DNA of 64,000 nucleotides from Bifidobacteriaceae bacterium (lineage in GTDB: Bacteria > Actinomycetota > Actinomycetes > Actinomycetales > Bifidobacteriaceae): positions 1-64,000 of the forward strand of contig JALCQC010000006.1 of assembly GCA_022650895.1 (NCBI GenBank), written 5' to 3'. Both the position numbers and the translations under genes were made by a program. The notes under the pieces are model-generated. The model was not told where the DNA came from, ran no database searches, and was given only the letters and a program-made list of their open reading frames with translations. This document shows, piece after piece, positions 9,585 to 19,883 of this stretch; position 1 is the stretch's first letter, and each line of letters begins with the position of its first letter.

Positions 9585-11509
9585 AACTTCCGAAGCTGCT
9601 TTCCGATGGATGCGTGATCCAGCAGGGAGCGGGATCACGCATCTGGGGGTGGGCGGAACCAGAGACCACGGTAAGCGTTTCCCTGCAGTCCGCCCGAGCG
9701 GAAGCGGTCGCTGACTCTTCTGGAAGGTGGGAAGCAGTGGTCGGGCCCCTCGATGCGGGAGGTCCGTATGATCTGTGTGTTTCCTCTCTCGGTGAGGAAT
9801 CAGATGGGAGCGGTGCGAAAGAGGAACTGCACCGTTCCTGTTATGTCGGTGAAGTCATTGTGTGCTCGGGGCAGTCCAATATGGAATTGTCGATGGGCTG
9901 GCTGCATCGTCGGTATGCATCGGAATTTGGGCGGGCACCAGACCCCTATCTTCGCCAGTACAAAATAGACGAATGCCATAGTTTCGAGAAGACTCTCGAC
10001 GACCATGTCAGTGCATGCTGGTCGGGCTGTTCTTCTCAGACGCTGAACGATTTCAGTGCGTTGGGCTACTTTCTGGGTCGGCAGTTGCGGAGACGGTTGA
10101 ACGTTCCTGTGGGGCTGATCAACGTGGCGGTAGATGGCTCGACCATCGAGGGGTGGATGGACGCCTCCACCCTCGCGACTTTCCCCGGTATCTTGTCTCA
10201 GCTTGACGGGTATGCCACGGATGCTGCTGCGCGCCAGAGGTCGCAGGAGAGCCTTGAGGCCATCGCCCGGTGGTATGGTCGCCTCGACTGGGAAGCCACG
10301 GACCGTTCTGTCCTTTCGGGGGTCGCTGGCCCGGTTCCGTGGAAGGCTCTTGAGATTCCCTGCAGATTGGAAGAGGCAGCTGAGGAACTCGTTGAATTCA
10401 ACGGGCTGGTGTATCTGAGGCGAACCGTTGAGGTGTCCTCACTGCAAGCATTCCTTCCCGCAATCCTCGATCTTGGAACCTTGGTGGATGCCGACACCGT
10501 CTACGTCAACGGACATCGGGTGGGACACAGCGATTATCAGTATGAGCGCCGAGAATACCCTGTTCCCGAGGGCGTACTTCATGCCGGTGCGAACGAGATT
10601 CTCATCAGCCTTGTCTGTGAGCGTGGTGGTGGGCGTGTCACTGCAGGCAAGCGTCATGAGCTCATCATGGGGAAAGAGAGCATCGATCTCGATGGTGAAT
10701 GGGAATACTGTGTGGCGAGTCGCCTCACTTGTCCCTGCCCGGCCGAAGACTTCATTCGCTGGAAACCCACTGTTCTCTACAAGGGGATGCTGGCCGCGTG
10801 CCAGACGATGACCGTGCGTGCGGCAGTGTGGTATCAGGGAGAATCCAATGCAGGGCATCCCGATGACTACGAAGCGTTGCTGACTGCGCTGATCGGACAG
10901 TGGAGAGCGCAATGGCATCAGAATAATCTGCCTTTTTACATTGTGCAGCTTCCGAATTTCAGCATCGACTTGGTGGAGGACGGCGGGTGGTCCACCATTC
11001 GCGAGGCACAGCGCCACGTCGCCAACACGTTGCCGCAGGTGGAAACCATCGTCTCACTTGACGCTGGTGAATGGAACGACCTGCACCCAGAAAACAAGGA
11101 AATCATAGCCGTTCGTACAGCCTCTGCCATGCTCGCGCAGTTGTACGGTTATGGATCGTGGAATCCTGCAAAATTCGTGCATGCTGCACTGCCTATCCCG
11201 TCTGTCTCCTTGACAAACGGGGATGCTGGTGTGAGGCACATCGAGCTCACTTTCGATGACGGCAAGGGTGGCGATACGGAACTCACCACGCTTGACGGGT
11301 GTCCCACCCGGGAATTTAGCATCGCCTGGTCCGACGGATGTTCTCTTCCGGTTCCTGCGCGAATCGAGGGTAACAAGGTCATCATCGACCTTCCCGATGG
11401 ACGCCCGCCGCACTACGTTCGGTACGCATGGAGGAACGCTCCATCTCGTGGACTTCTCTGCAGTAAGGACGGTCTTCCGGTGTCGCCGTTCATCTGGAAG
11501 GTGCGCTGA
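9581..11509 (+). CDS. sialate O-acetylesterase-like / carbohydrate acetylesterase (SGNH)
   Basis: VCSGQSNMELSMGW and VWYQGESNA motifs; 4-nt overlap with GH43. Confidence 0.88.
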   Translation: MKLPKLLSDGCVIQQGAGSRIWGWAEPETTVSVSLQSARAEAVADSSGRWEAVVGPLDAGGPYDLCVSSLGEESDGSGAKEELHRSCYVGEVIVCSGQSNMELSMGWLHRRYASEFGRAPDPYLRQYKIDECHSFEKTLDDHVSACWSGCSSQTLNDFSALGYFLGRQLRRRLNVPVGLINVAVDGSTIEGWMDASTLATFPGILSQLDGYATDAAARQRSQESLEAIARWYGRLDWEATDRSVLSGVAGPVPWKALEIPCRLEEAAEELVEFNGLVYLRRTVEVSSLQAFLPAILDLGTLVDADTVYVNGHRVGHSDYQYERREYPVPEGVLHAGANEILISLVCERGGGRVTAGKRHELIMGKESIDLDGEWEYCVASRLTCPCPAEDFIRWKPTVLYKGMLAACQTMTVRAAVWYQGESNAGHPDDYEALLTALIGQWRAQWHQNNLPFYIVQLPNFSIDLVEDGGWSTIREAQRHVANTLPQVETIVSLDAGEWNDLHPENKEIIAVRTASAMLAQLYGYGSWNPAKFVHAALPIPSVSLTNGDAGVRHIELTFDDGKGGDTELTTLDGCPTREFSIAWSDGCSLPVPARIEGNKVIIDLPDGRPPHYVRYAWRNAPSRGLLCSKDGLPVSPFIWKVR

Positions 11510-11647
11510 GGAACAGCGCTGGCGGCGAGTCGACCGCTCGCAGCGTCCCACAATCCGCGTACTCTCGGCATGGAGCCACTGAGCTCCCATAAGCCTATTC
11601 GTAGCAGCGTCATGGAAAATGCGCTGATGATTCCGTGGAGGGAATGG

Positions 11648-12244
11648 ATGCAACGAAATCTTGAAAAGCTTCTTGCCGAGAACGAAGACGTTCGTCGTCT
11701 TTTCGCCGGTGAGCCCATGCAATATCGCAAGTCGGAGATTCTGCCGGAGCTGACGTGGGAAGCGCAATCGACCTGCGCGAAGATCAACCGCATCTTCTTC
11801 GACGATAATGACGAGGCCATGCGACTCTTTCACGAGCTCGTTCCCGGCGCCGGGGAGGGCATCGATTTCCGTCCTCCCATCAACCTCGACTACGGCATCG
11901 GTCTCACCATCGGGGATCGCACCTTCATCAACAAGGACTTTCTCATCGTGGGCGGCGGCTACATCACCATCGGCGAAGACTGCCTCATCGGTCCGCGCTG
12001 CAGCATCTACACTCCGAACCACGCCTTCGCACCCAAGCCCCGGCTTGAGGGTTGGGAGCACACCACGCCCGTCACCGTGGGCAACAACGTCTGGCTTGGC
12101 GGATCTGTGACTCTTCTTCCCGGCGTCAGCATCGGCGACAACACCATCGTGGGTGGCGGTTCCGTGGTGAGCCATGACATTCCCGCCAACTCCATTGCAG
12201 TCGGCAATCCCTGCAGAGTGGTCAAGGAACTGCCGCAGGAGTAG
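11648..12244 (+). CDS. sugar O-acetyltransferase (LacA/Maa-type, left-handed beta-helix)
   Basis: Hexapeptide repeats GEDCLIGPRCSIYTPNHA..., GNNVWLGGSVTLLPGVSIGDNTIVGGGSVV; start at 11648 (GGAGGG RBS) preferred over 11570. Confidence 0.88.
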   Translation: MQRNLEKLLAENEDVRRLFAGEPMQYRKSEILPELTWEAQSTCAKINRIFFDDNDEAMRLFHELVPGAGEGIDFRPPINLDYGIGLTIGDRTFINKDFLIVGGGYITIGEDCLIGPRCSIYTPNHAFAPKPRLEGWEHTTPVTVGNNVWLGGSVTLLPGVSIGDNTIVGGGSVVSHDIPANSIAVGNPCRVVKELPQE

Positions 12245-12397
12245 TTTTCCCGAAAGGGCGTGCTGAAGAGCTCCTCGCTTTTATTTTTTCTGCGGGCTAG
12301 CCACGGATACGACAAGAGGCGCTGACGGGCGGATATTTGCGGGTATTGAACTTAGTAGTTACTCGCGCGCACATTCGACCTGACGGCGCCTCTCGGC

Positions 12398-12424
12398 ATA
12401 TGGGTCTTCGGACCCATATTTTTC
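12398..12424 (+). terminator. intrinsic terminator
   Basis: ATATGGGTC-TTCG-GACCCATAT followed by TTTTC; 9-bp stem with UUCG tetraloop. Confidence 0.85.
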
Positions 12425-12441
12425 TTGCTTTATTTATCTAT

Positions 12442-13932
12442 TTATGCCCGCCATTTCGCGTATTGTGCATAGACTTCCTCGGTCGGTTCGTCGTGGAAGG
12501 TCTCCTCAATGGTGACGGGCCAGGCCGGAGCCTCTTCCTCTCCGCTGAGGACCCATGCGGCCTGCCGTGCTGCGCCGATGGCGACGTATTCGTCCGTCGC
12601 GGGAACTTGGATATCCATACCCCAGATCGAGGGAGCGAGTTTGCGCACGGCCGGCGATTTTGCGCCGCCTCCGATGAGCAGAAGCCTGGTGATCGGGACT
12701 CCCAGAGCACGCAGATCCTCCAGGCAGTCACGCTGGGTGCAGAGCAACCCCTCGACGAAGGCGCGGGCGATGTTGGCGCGAGTGGTGTTGTGCAGCGTCA
12801 TTCCCATGAGTCTCGCGTTGTCAGTGGGGCGGTTCGGCGTGCGTTCGCCGTCGAAGTACGGAATCAGTGAGATACCTTCGGCACCGGGTTGTGCGGAGAA
12901 CGCGATCTCGGCGAGTTCATCGTAATCGACGTCCAAGGCGTGGCAGCCGGCATCCAGAATGCGCGAGGCGTTGATGGTGCAGGCGAGGGGAACGAAACGC
13001 CCCGTCACGTCGGCGAAGCCGTTGAGTGCGCCGGTGGTGTCATAGACGGGATTGTCGGAGATCGCCGCAGCAACTCCCGACGTTCCCAACGAGATGGAGA
13101 CGTCACCGGGAACCATGGAGAGACCGAAGCTCGCCATGGCGTTGTCACCGCCGCCGGGTGCGAGAAGGCAGCCGCCGTCGACGGCGTTGCCCGCAATGGC
13201 CGGTGAGGCCGTGACGGCGGCAGCCTCGCGGGGAGAGAGCACCTGGGGAAGGATCACATCGTGGCGGCCCAAGGCCATATCGAGCAGATCGGTGCGGTAT
13301 TCGTTGGAGGCGGGGTCGAAGTAGCCGGTGCCGGAGGCGTCGGAGCGGTCCGTGAACAGGTGGGAGAGCGCCTCCTTGCCTGCCTCTTCCGTTTTCTGCG
13401 GGCCATACCCGGCGATGCGCCAGCTCAGCCAGTCATGAGGAAGGCAGATCGCTGCGATCTTGGCGGCGTTCTCTGGCTCGTTCTCCGCAACCCACCGTAC
13501 CTTCGTGATGGTGATGGAGGAGATGAGGGAGGTTCCGACGGCTTTCACCCAGGCCGCTGTACCAGTCTTTCTGAGTTCTTCCTCGTCGTTGGTGTCGCTG
13601 GATCCCAACTCCTTGATGAGCTCCTCTGCCTGTGGCGCGGAGCGCATGTCGTTCCAGAGAAGGGCTTCTCGGATTACCCGGCCATGGGAATCCAGAAGAA
13701 CCATACCGTGCTGCTGCCCGCCCACCGCGAGCGCGGCCACGTCGTCGAGGCCACCGGCCTTTTGTGCGGCTTCCTTGAAGGCGTCCCACCAGGCCTCGGG
13801 GTTGACGCTCGTTCCATCGGGATGCTTGGCGCTGCCGAAGCGCACGGTCTTTCCCGTACGTGCATCGGTGACCCGGACCTTGCACGACTGCGTTGATGTA
13901 TCGATTCCAGCTACAAGCACTTGCTCAGACAT
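12442..13932 (-). CDS. xylB: xylulokinase
   Basis: FGGY kinase (VAGIDTSTQSCKV, GGQQHGMVLLD, LLIGGGAKSPAVRK); ATG 13932 with GGGAGGAAAT RBS. Confidence 0.95.
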   Translation of the reverse strand: MSEQVLVAGIDTSTQSCKVRVTDARTGKTVRFGSAKHPDGTSVNPEAWWDAFKEAAQKAGGLDDVAALAVGGQQHGMVLLDSHGRVIREALLWNDMRSAPQAEELIKELGSSDTNDEEELRKTGTAAWVKAVGTSLISSITITKVRWVAENEPENAAKIAAICLPHDWLSWRIAGYGPQKTEEAGKEALSHLFTDRSDASGTGYFDPASNEYRTDLLDMALGRHDVILPQVLSPREAAAVTASPAIAGNAVDGGCLLAPGGGDNAMASFGLSMVPGDVSISLGTSGVAAAISDNPVYDTTGALNGFADVTGRFVPLACTINASRILDAGCHALDVDYDELAEIAFSAQPGAEGISLIPYFDGERTPNRPTDNARLMGMTLHNTTRANIARAFVEGLLCTQRDCLEDLRALGVPITRLLLIGGGAKSPAVRKLAPSIWGMDIQVPATDEYVAIGAARQAAWVLSGEEEAPAWPVTIEETFHDEPTEEVYAQYAKWRA

Positions 13933-14115
13933 ATTTCCTCCCATGAACACAACAGTGTGGATTAGGTAGTTAAACCATAAAACTAATTCTACTCTGATGG
14001 GTAACTATTGGGAAACCAGACACTTTAATTCATAGGCTATCCTTGAATTAGTTAATAGAGGAAGAGAACATGTCTCTTTCGTCTCGCGTCTGTTTCTGCT
14101 CTGAAGGGGTGGCTT

Positions 14116-15342
14116 ATGTCCAAGTTACGGAAGATTAATCAGGATAACTTGCGTGAGCACAATCTTTCGGTAGTCATGAGCACCTTGCTTTCTTCCGCCG
14201 TTCCTCTCAGCCGCGCCGACATCGCAAAATCAACTGGATTGACGAAAGCGGCTATGTCGCTTCTCTCGGACATTCTTCTCAAAAACGAAGTCATCCGACA
14301 GCTCAAGCCGTCGACGGAATCCACCTACGGACGGCCGAGCACCCCGCTGCAATTCAATCCGCGTAGATGGGCCGGCATCGGTCTACAGATCAATACTGAC
14401 GGATACGGCTACACCGTTCTCGATCTTGCTGGTGGTGCAGTGCGGACCGAATGGATCAGCGAGCCTCTCATCGAAGTGACGCCTGAGGAGATTTTCGAGA
14501 AGCTCGATCGCATGGTTCGCCCGGTCGAGCGGGACATGAAACAGATGGGCTACACCCTGTGCGGGGCGGGACTGGCATTGCCCGGCCTCGTCGAGGGGAA
14601 CAAGCGCCTGCTCATTGCCAAGAATCTTGGCTGGACCAATGTCGATCTCACCCAGTTCGGCGTCGTGCGCCGTCTCGACGCCAAGGCTGACAACGAGGCG
14701 AATCTCGCGGCTCAGGCGCAGATCTCCGGATATGCGGCGCATTCGATCTCCGATGAGATGCCGTTGGACTCCTCGTCCTCCTTCATCTACATCTCCACCG
14801 ACATCGGCATCGGTGGCGCCTTTGTACGTGACGGTCAGGTCATCTTCGGTGACCATGATTTCGGCGGTGAACTCGGCCACGTCTCCGTCGACTGGAGAGG
14901 ACCGAAATGTCCGTGCGGGCGCCATGGCTGCCTGGAAATGTACGCTGGACGGCGCGCCCTTGTCGAGGCTGCGGGAATTGCGACGGGAGAGGAAGCGGCA
15001 AAAACCGATTCCATCAACAGGTTGTTGGATGCATGGCGTGAGGGCGAGCCCAAGGCGGTCCTCGCCATTGATCAGGGGTTGTCCGCCATGGTGTCGGTGC
15101 TGTCCTCGGCCGTCAACATCCTCGACATTGACACGATTGTGCTTGGAGGCTTTTGGTCCCGTTTCGACGATGCCTTGGCGCACTTGCTGGAACGCCGTAT
15201 CCAGTCACAGGTCTTGGGAAGGGAATCGATGAGGATCCGCGTTCTCATGCCGACGGTGGCGGATCATCCCTCCTTGGCGGGTGCCGCGGCGACGGGCCTG
15301 CGTCAGCTCATCGATCACCCTTTGCGATTCCTCACGGTGTGA
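14116..15342 (+). CDS. ROK family transcriptional regulator (XylR-like)
   Basis: N-terminal HTH, CPCGRHGCLE motif; divergent from xylB. Confidence 0.92.
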   Translation: MSKLRKINQDNLREHNLSVVMSTLLSSAVPLSRADIAKSTGLTKAAMSLLSDILLKNEVIRQLKPSTESTYGRPSTPLQFNPRRWAGIGLQINTDGYGYTVLDLAGGAVRTEWISEPLIEVTPEEIFEKLDRMVRPVERDMKQMGYTLCGAGLALPGLVEGNKRLLIAKNLGWTNVDLTQFGVVRRLDAKADNEANLAAQAQISGYAAHSISDEMPLDSSSSFIYISTDIGIGGAFVRDGQVIFGDHDFGGELGHVSVDWRGPKCPCGRHGCLEMYAGRRALVEAAGIATGEEAAKTDSINRLLDAWREGEPKAVLAIDQGLSAMVSVLSSAVNILDIDTIVLGGFWSRFDDALAHLLERRIQSQVLGRESMRIRVLMPTVADHPSLAGAAATGLRQLIDHPLRFLTV

Positions 15343-15420
15343 GTTCACGGCGCGGTCTCGTGTGCTTTCTCACTGGGTGAAGGGGAGGATAAGGAACCTC
15401 GGAACTGGTGGGGTGCTTTC

Positions 15421-15975
15421 CTAGTGGAGCTGCTTCATCATGAGGAGATCGCGCTGTGGATCGTCACCGACTTGGAAGACGTGATCTCCGCAGAATTCGA
15501 ATCCGGACTTTTTGTACAATCCCTGCGCTGGCACGTTGTGTTCCCAGACGCCGAGCCACATCGCACTGCGCTTTTCCTGACGGGCGATCTTCTCGGCCAT
15601 GGCCATGAGAGCCGTTCCCAGGCCCCGATGCTTGTATGCAGTGCGTAAGTAGAGGCGCTGCACTTCGAGGGTGTTGTCGCCCATCTGCTCTGTTTGGGCA
15701 GCGCCCACATTGAGCTTAAGATAACCCGCCACGGCTCCCTCTACATGGACGAAGTAGAAACGGGAGTCGGGATTGAGAAATTCTTTGCGCAGTTCGTCGA
15801 CATTGTAGGCTTCGTCGAGAAACGTCTTCATGTCGTCGGGGTCGGTGATGGCGATGAAGGTGTCGTAGAACGTCTCGCGGCTGATGTCGCTGAGTTTCGG
15901 CAGCTCTTCTTCGGTGAGCGGGTCAATTGAGTAGGCGGGTTTCAACAGCGTTGCCGAGCTGGTGGAGGATGTCAT
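15421..15975 (-). CDS. GNAT family N-acetyltransferase
   Basis: Motif LQRLYLRTAYKHRGLGTALMAMAEKIA. Confidence 0.88.
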   Translation of the reverse strand: MTSSTSSATLLKPAYSIDPLTEEELPKLSDISRETFYDTFIAITDPDDMKTFLDEAYNVDELRKEFLNPDSRFYFVHVEGAVAGYLKLNVGAAQTEQMGDNTLEVQRLYLRTAYKHRGLGTALMAMAEKIARQEKRSAMWLGVWEHNVPAQGLYKKSGFEFCGDHVFQVGDDPQRDLLMMKQLH

Positions 15976-16059
15976 GCGCGTGTGGTCATTCCTAAATTTG
16001 TTTATATCTATCAAGTAACTGTTATCGAATAAGCAGCTATTGAGTTTTTCGTGAGTTAT

Positions 16060-16602
16060 TTAGTCGTTTGTTGTTGTTTTCGTGTCGAGAAGGGTGTAAC
16101 TGAAGAGAGCCGCCCGTGCATTGTCGGCGGTACCCTGTGCGAGAAAGCGCCGCGCCAAGGCCATCCGCTCGACAGTCGTGGCCGCGAGTGGCGAGGGAAG
16201 TGCAGCGGGGGAGAACCATCCGGACTCCGTGTTTTCGCCGTCACCCGTTCCGGGCGTGTGGTTGCCGTTCGGCGCCAGTGAACAGATGAACAGATGGTCT
16301 AGGTATTGCGCCTGATCCCCGTTGTCATAGGTCAGCATTTTCGGCGACGCTTTTACCGATGCCAGGAACTGCGGAACGCACTCGACACCGGTCTCCTCCT
16401 TGACTTCGCGGATGACGGTGTCGGCAGGCTCCTCGGCGGGCTCGTTGATGCCGTAAATGAGTGCCCATTCTCCTGTGTCGGCACGGCGTGCCAGCAGAAT
16501 CTCACCCTGGGAGTTTTGCACATAGGCAGTGACGCCGCTGAGCCAGAGGGGCGCATGCCCGATGTGTCGGCGAAGAGTGAGGATGAAGGAGGGCGTGGTC
16601 AT
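16060..16602 (-). CDS. NUDIX hydrolase
   Basis: Nudix box GINEPAEEPADTVIREVKEETGV. Confidence 0.9.
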   Translation of the reverse strand: MTTPSFILTLRRHIGHAPLWLSGVTAYVQNSQGEILLARRADTGEWALIYGINEPAEEPADTVIREVKEETGVECVPQFLASVKASPKMLTYDNGDQAQYLDHLFICSLAPNGNHTPGTGDGENTESGWFSPAALPSPLAATTVERMALARRFLAQGTADNARAALFSYTLLDTKTTTND

Positions 16603-16696
16603 GGGCAGAGCTTTCCGAACTGCGGGTACCGCTGGATGAGTTGGCGGCACCCGCAGATCATAGAGTGAATTCTCGTTATCTCGTTAGTAGTTGGCG

Positions 16697-18304
16697 TTAG
16701 TCCTTGGCGTTGAGCGCGGTTGCGGCACGCTCTGCCATCCACTCTTCGACACCGTCGGGGTCGGAGGGGATGAGGGTGCGGCTGAGCCACTCGGGACCAT
16801 TCTCCGTCATGAGGACGTCGTCTTCGATGCGGATGCCGATGCCGCGGTACTCCTCGGGAATCAGCAGATCGTTATCGCGGAAGTAGAGGCCGGGCTCGAT
16901 GGTGAAGATCATTCCAGGGGTGATTTTCGCGTCCTGATAGGACTCGTACCGCGCCTCGGCACAATCGTGGACGTCGATGCCGAGATGGTGCGCCACTCCA
17001 CAGGCGAGCCAGCGACGGTGCTGCTGGCCCTCGGGGCGGAGAGATTCCTCCACAGGGACAGGAAGCAGACCCCATTCGTGCAGGGATTCGGCGATGGAAC
17101 GCATGCACGCGTGATGGATGTCGGAGTAGGTGTGGCCAGGCTGTGCGGCCTCAAAACCAGCCTGCTGGGATTTCAACACGGCTTCGTAGAGACGGCGCTG
17201 CAGTGGGGAGAATTTTCCGGAGACAGGGAAGGTGCGGGTGATGTCTGCGGTGTAGAGGCTGTTGACCTCCACTCCCGCATCGATGAGCAGCATATCCTGC
17301 TTCTGAACCGAACCGGTGTTGCGCATCCAATGGAGTGTCGGAGCGTGGGCACCCGAAGCGACGATGGTGCCGTAGCCGACATCGTTGCCCTCTTCACGTG
17401 CCACGGAGTTGAAAGCGCCTTCGAGCATGCGCTCGCCGTGTTCGGAGCCCACCGCTGAAGGAAGGGTGCTGAGAATCCGGTCGAAGCCATGCTTGGTGGC
17501 GGTGATTGCCTTGCGCATCTCGTTGACTTCGTAGGAATCCTTCACCATGCGTGCGGTCGCAGCGACTTCGTGGAGGAGGTCATCATCGGAATCGTTGGCG
17601 CCGGGATCGGGGAAGCCGTTCTGTTCGCGGACGGTTTCCACCATCGTGGTGATCGCAGGATCCGCCTCCTTGACCACACGGAGACGCACGCTGCCTTCGC
17701 CGGTTCCGACGTTCTTCGCTATCGCGTCGGAAAGCTGTGAGATGTCACGGGTTTCGAAGCCGGTCATCGTCGAGAATTCGTCGAGACCGGGGCGTGGACC
17801 CACCCAATACTCGCCGTAGACCGCCGAGCGGTAGTAGTCGCGCGTGGTGTGATCGGCGCGGGGGTGCAGGTACAGAACGGGGGTGTGTCCTCCGGTAGCG
17901 GAGGAGCTGGAATCGCCGTCAGCGTCGTTCGGTTCGAGAACCAGCACGGCTCCCGCTTCATAGTCCTGGCCGAGGCCGGTGTAGTACGCGAAGGTGGTGT
18001 CAGGCCGGTACGGGTAGTCGCAGTCGTTGTTGCGCACCTTGGCCACGCCTGCCGGGATGACCAGACGATCGCCGGGGAAGTGGCTGCTGAGCGCCTTGAG
18101 GCGTGCAGGAGTGAATCGGGAGGATTCGAGAGGCTGCGTGTCGCTGGCTTCCTCTCCCCATCCCTGCTTCATGAATTCCCTGAAGGCGGGGGAGTCGGGG
18201 CGCAGCGATCGGTTATTCACACGGTCCGAGATGTCACTTTCTTGATGCTTGATCTCTGCATGGCGCGCAGGGGTTTCCACTGCCTGATTCTTGGCGTTAT
18301 CCAT
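16697..18304 (-). CDS. pepP: Xaa-Pro aminopeptidase (M24B)
   Basis: Metal-binding residues in LLIDAGVEVNSLYTADITRTFP, GVAHHLGIDVHD, PGMIFTIEPGLY; ATG 18304 with ggaagg RBS. Confidence 0.92.
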   Translation of the reverse strand: MDNAKNQAVETPARHAEIKHQESDISDRVNNRSLRPDSPAFREFMKQGWGEEASDTQPLESSRFTPARLKALSSHFPGDRLVIPAGVAKVRNNDCDYPYRPDTTFAYYTGLGQDYEAGAVLVLEPNDADGDSSSSATGGHTPVLYLHPRADHTTRDYYRSAVYGEYWVGPRPGLDEFSTMTGFETRDISQLSDAIAKNVGTGEGSVRLRVVKEADPAITTMVETVREQNGFPDPGANDSDDDLLHEVAATARMVKDSYEVNEMRKAITATKHGFDRILSTLPSAVGSEHGERMLEGAFNSVAREEGNDVGYGTIVASGAHAPTLHWMRNTGSVQKQDMLLIDAGVEVNSLYTADITRTFPVSGKFSPLQRRLYEAVLKSQQAGFEAAQPGHTYSDIHHACMRSIAESLHEWGLLPVPVEESLRPEGQQHRRWLACGVAHHLGIDVHDCAEARYESYQDAKITPGMIFTIEPGLYFRDNDLLIPEEYRGIGIRIEDDVLMTENGPEWLSRTLIPSDPDGVEEWMAERAATALNAKD

Positions 18305-18410
18305 TGGTTTCCTTCCATCTTTTAACGCCATATTAGCCATGCGCTGCGTCATCCTTCTCGCCGTGAGCGTGAGAGTGCTGAAAGTGGAGGGATCTTACTA
18401 AGATGAAGCG

Positions 18411-19877
18411 ATGGCACCGATGGGTGCCTCAAGCCCTCTTTTTATGACGGAATGGGAAGCAATAGTGTCACTTGAACATCCACAAACCTCGGATCTGACG
18501 ATGCAGCAGGTATATCGCGAAATCATGAAGCGGGCCCCGGAGCACGCTCCTCAGCCGAGTTTGGAGCGAATGAGGTACGTGCTTGATCTCCTCGGCCATC
18601 CCGAGCAGTCATTCAAAACCATCCACATCACCGGGACGAATGGCAAGGGGTCCACGGCACGGCTTGCCGAAGCGCTCGTGCGGACCTATGGCCTGCGGAC
18701 CGGTTTGTACACCTCGCCCCACCTCGAGGCGGTGAATGAACGCATTGCCATCGACGGCCAGCAGCTTTCCGATGAGAATTTCATCGATATCTATGAGCAG
18801 GTCATCGACTTCATCAATCTCACCGACAAGCACTCCCTTGAAAACGGTGGTGCGCGTATGAGCTTCTTCGAGGTCCTGACCACCATGGCCATCTGGGCTT
18901 TCGCGGATGCTCCGGTTGATGTCGCTGTCATCGAGGTCGGCATGGGCGGCCTCTGGGATGCCACCAACGTCATCGACGCGGACGCGGCAATCATTGGTCC
19001 CGTCGGCATGGACCACATGCAGTGGCTCGGTGACACGGTCGAGAAGATCGCCACGGAGAAGTCCGGCATCATCAAACCGAATTGCACCGCCATCATCGGC
19101 CCACAGGAACATGAGTCCGTCGAAAAGATCCTCGGCGACAAGGCCCGCGATACCGCCGGCGTGACGTTGCTGCGAGATGGTGAGGAGCTAGAGGTCACGA
19201 CCCGTGTTCCGGCGGTCGGCGGGCAGATGGCGACGCTGCGGACTCCCAACGGCACGTACGAGGATGTCCCGATTTCCCTCTTCGGTGAGCACCAGGCCCA
19301 CAACGCTTTGGCGGCGCTCGCCGCGGCCGAAGTAGTGCTTCCCGTCAGCGGAACGCTCGACGGTGATCTGGTCTCCGAGGCCTTCGGCTCGGTCAAGGTC
19401 CCCGGGCGCATCGAAGTGGTGCGCACCTCGCCCACCATCATCATCGACGGCGGCCACAACGTGCAGGCGGTCACCGCTCTGCGCAAGGCCATCGAAGAGA
19501 GTTTCGACTTCCGTCAGCTCGTCGGCATCGTCTCCATGATGGGGGACAAGCAGGTGGAGGAGGTCCTCGGCATTCTGGAGCCTCTGCTGTCGCAGATCGT
19601 GGTGACGCAGAATTCCGAGACGGACCGCGTGATGCCTGTGGACGACCTTGAGAAGGTCGCCATTGGCGTCTTCGGCCCGGACAGGGTGACCAAGGAGGCG
19701 ACCATGCCCGATGCCATTGCGAAGGCGGTCGACCTTGTGGACACCGAGGACGAACTGGGTGTGGGCTACGGTCACGGCGTTCTCATCACCGGCAGCTTCG
19801 TCACGGCGGGCGACGCTCGCCTCCTTCTCAAGGAAACGCCGAACAAGGATCTCATGAAGAAGAAGTCTGAAAGATAA
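18411..19877 (+). CDS. folC: bifunctional folylpolyglutamate synthase/dihydrofolate synthase
   Basis: Mur ligase-type P-loop TGTNGKGSTARL, LDLLGHPEQSFKTIHI; start uncertain. Confidence 0.92.
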   Translation: MAPMGASSPLFMTEWEAIVSLEHPQTSDLTMQQVYREIMKRAPEHAPQPSLERMRYVLDLLGHPEQSFKTIHITGTNGKGSTARLAEALVRTYGLRTGLYTSPHLEAVNERIAIDGQQLSDENFIDIYEQVIDFINLTDKHSLENGGARMSFFEVLTTMAIWAFADAPVDVAVIEVGMGGLWDATNVIDADAAIIGPVGMDHMQWLGDTVEKIATEKSGIIKPNCTAIIGPQEHESVEKILGDKARDTAGVTLLRDGEELEVTTRVPAVGGQMATLRTPNGTYEDVPISLFGEHQAHNALAALAAAEVVLPVSGTLDGDLVSEAFGSVKVPGRIEVVRTSPTIIIDGGHNVQAVTALRKAIEESFDFRQLVGIVSMMGDKQVEEVLGILEPLLSQIVVTQNSETDRVMPVDDLEKVAIGVFGPDRVTKEATMPDAIAKAVDLVDTEDELGVGYGHGVLITGSFVTAGDARLLLKETPNKDLMKKKSER

Positions 19878-19883
19878 TTCGGC

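Noticed and set aside
12315-12393. Possible tRNA given an 8-bp closing stem and ATTCGA
   Set aside because: No 5-bp T stem adjacent to the acceptor 3' strand, no D arm and no CCA; kept only as a candidate sRNA.
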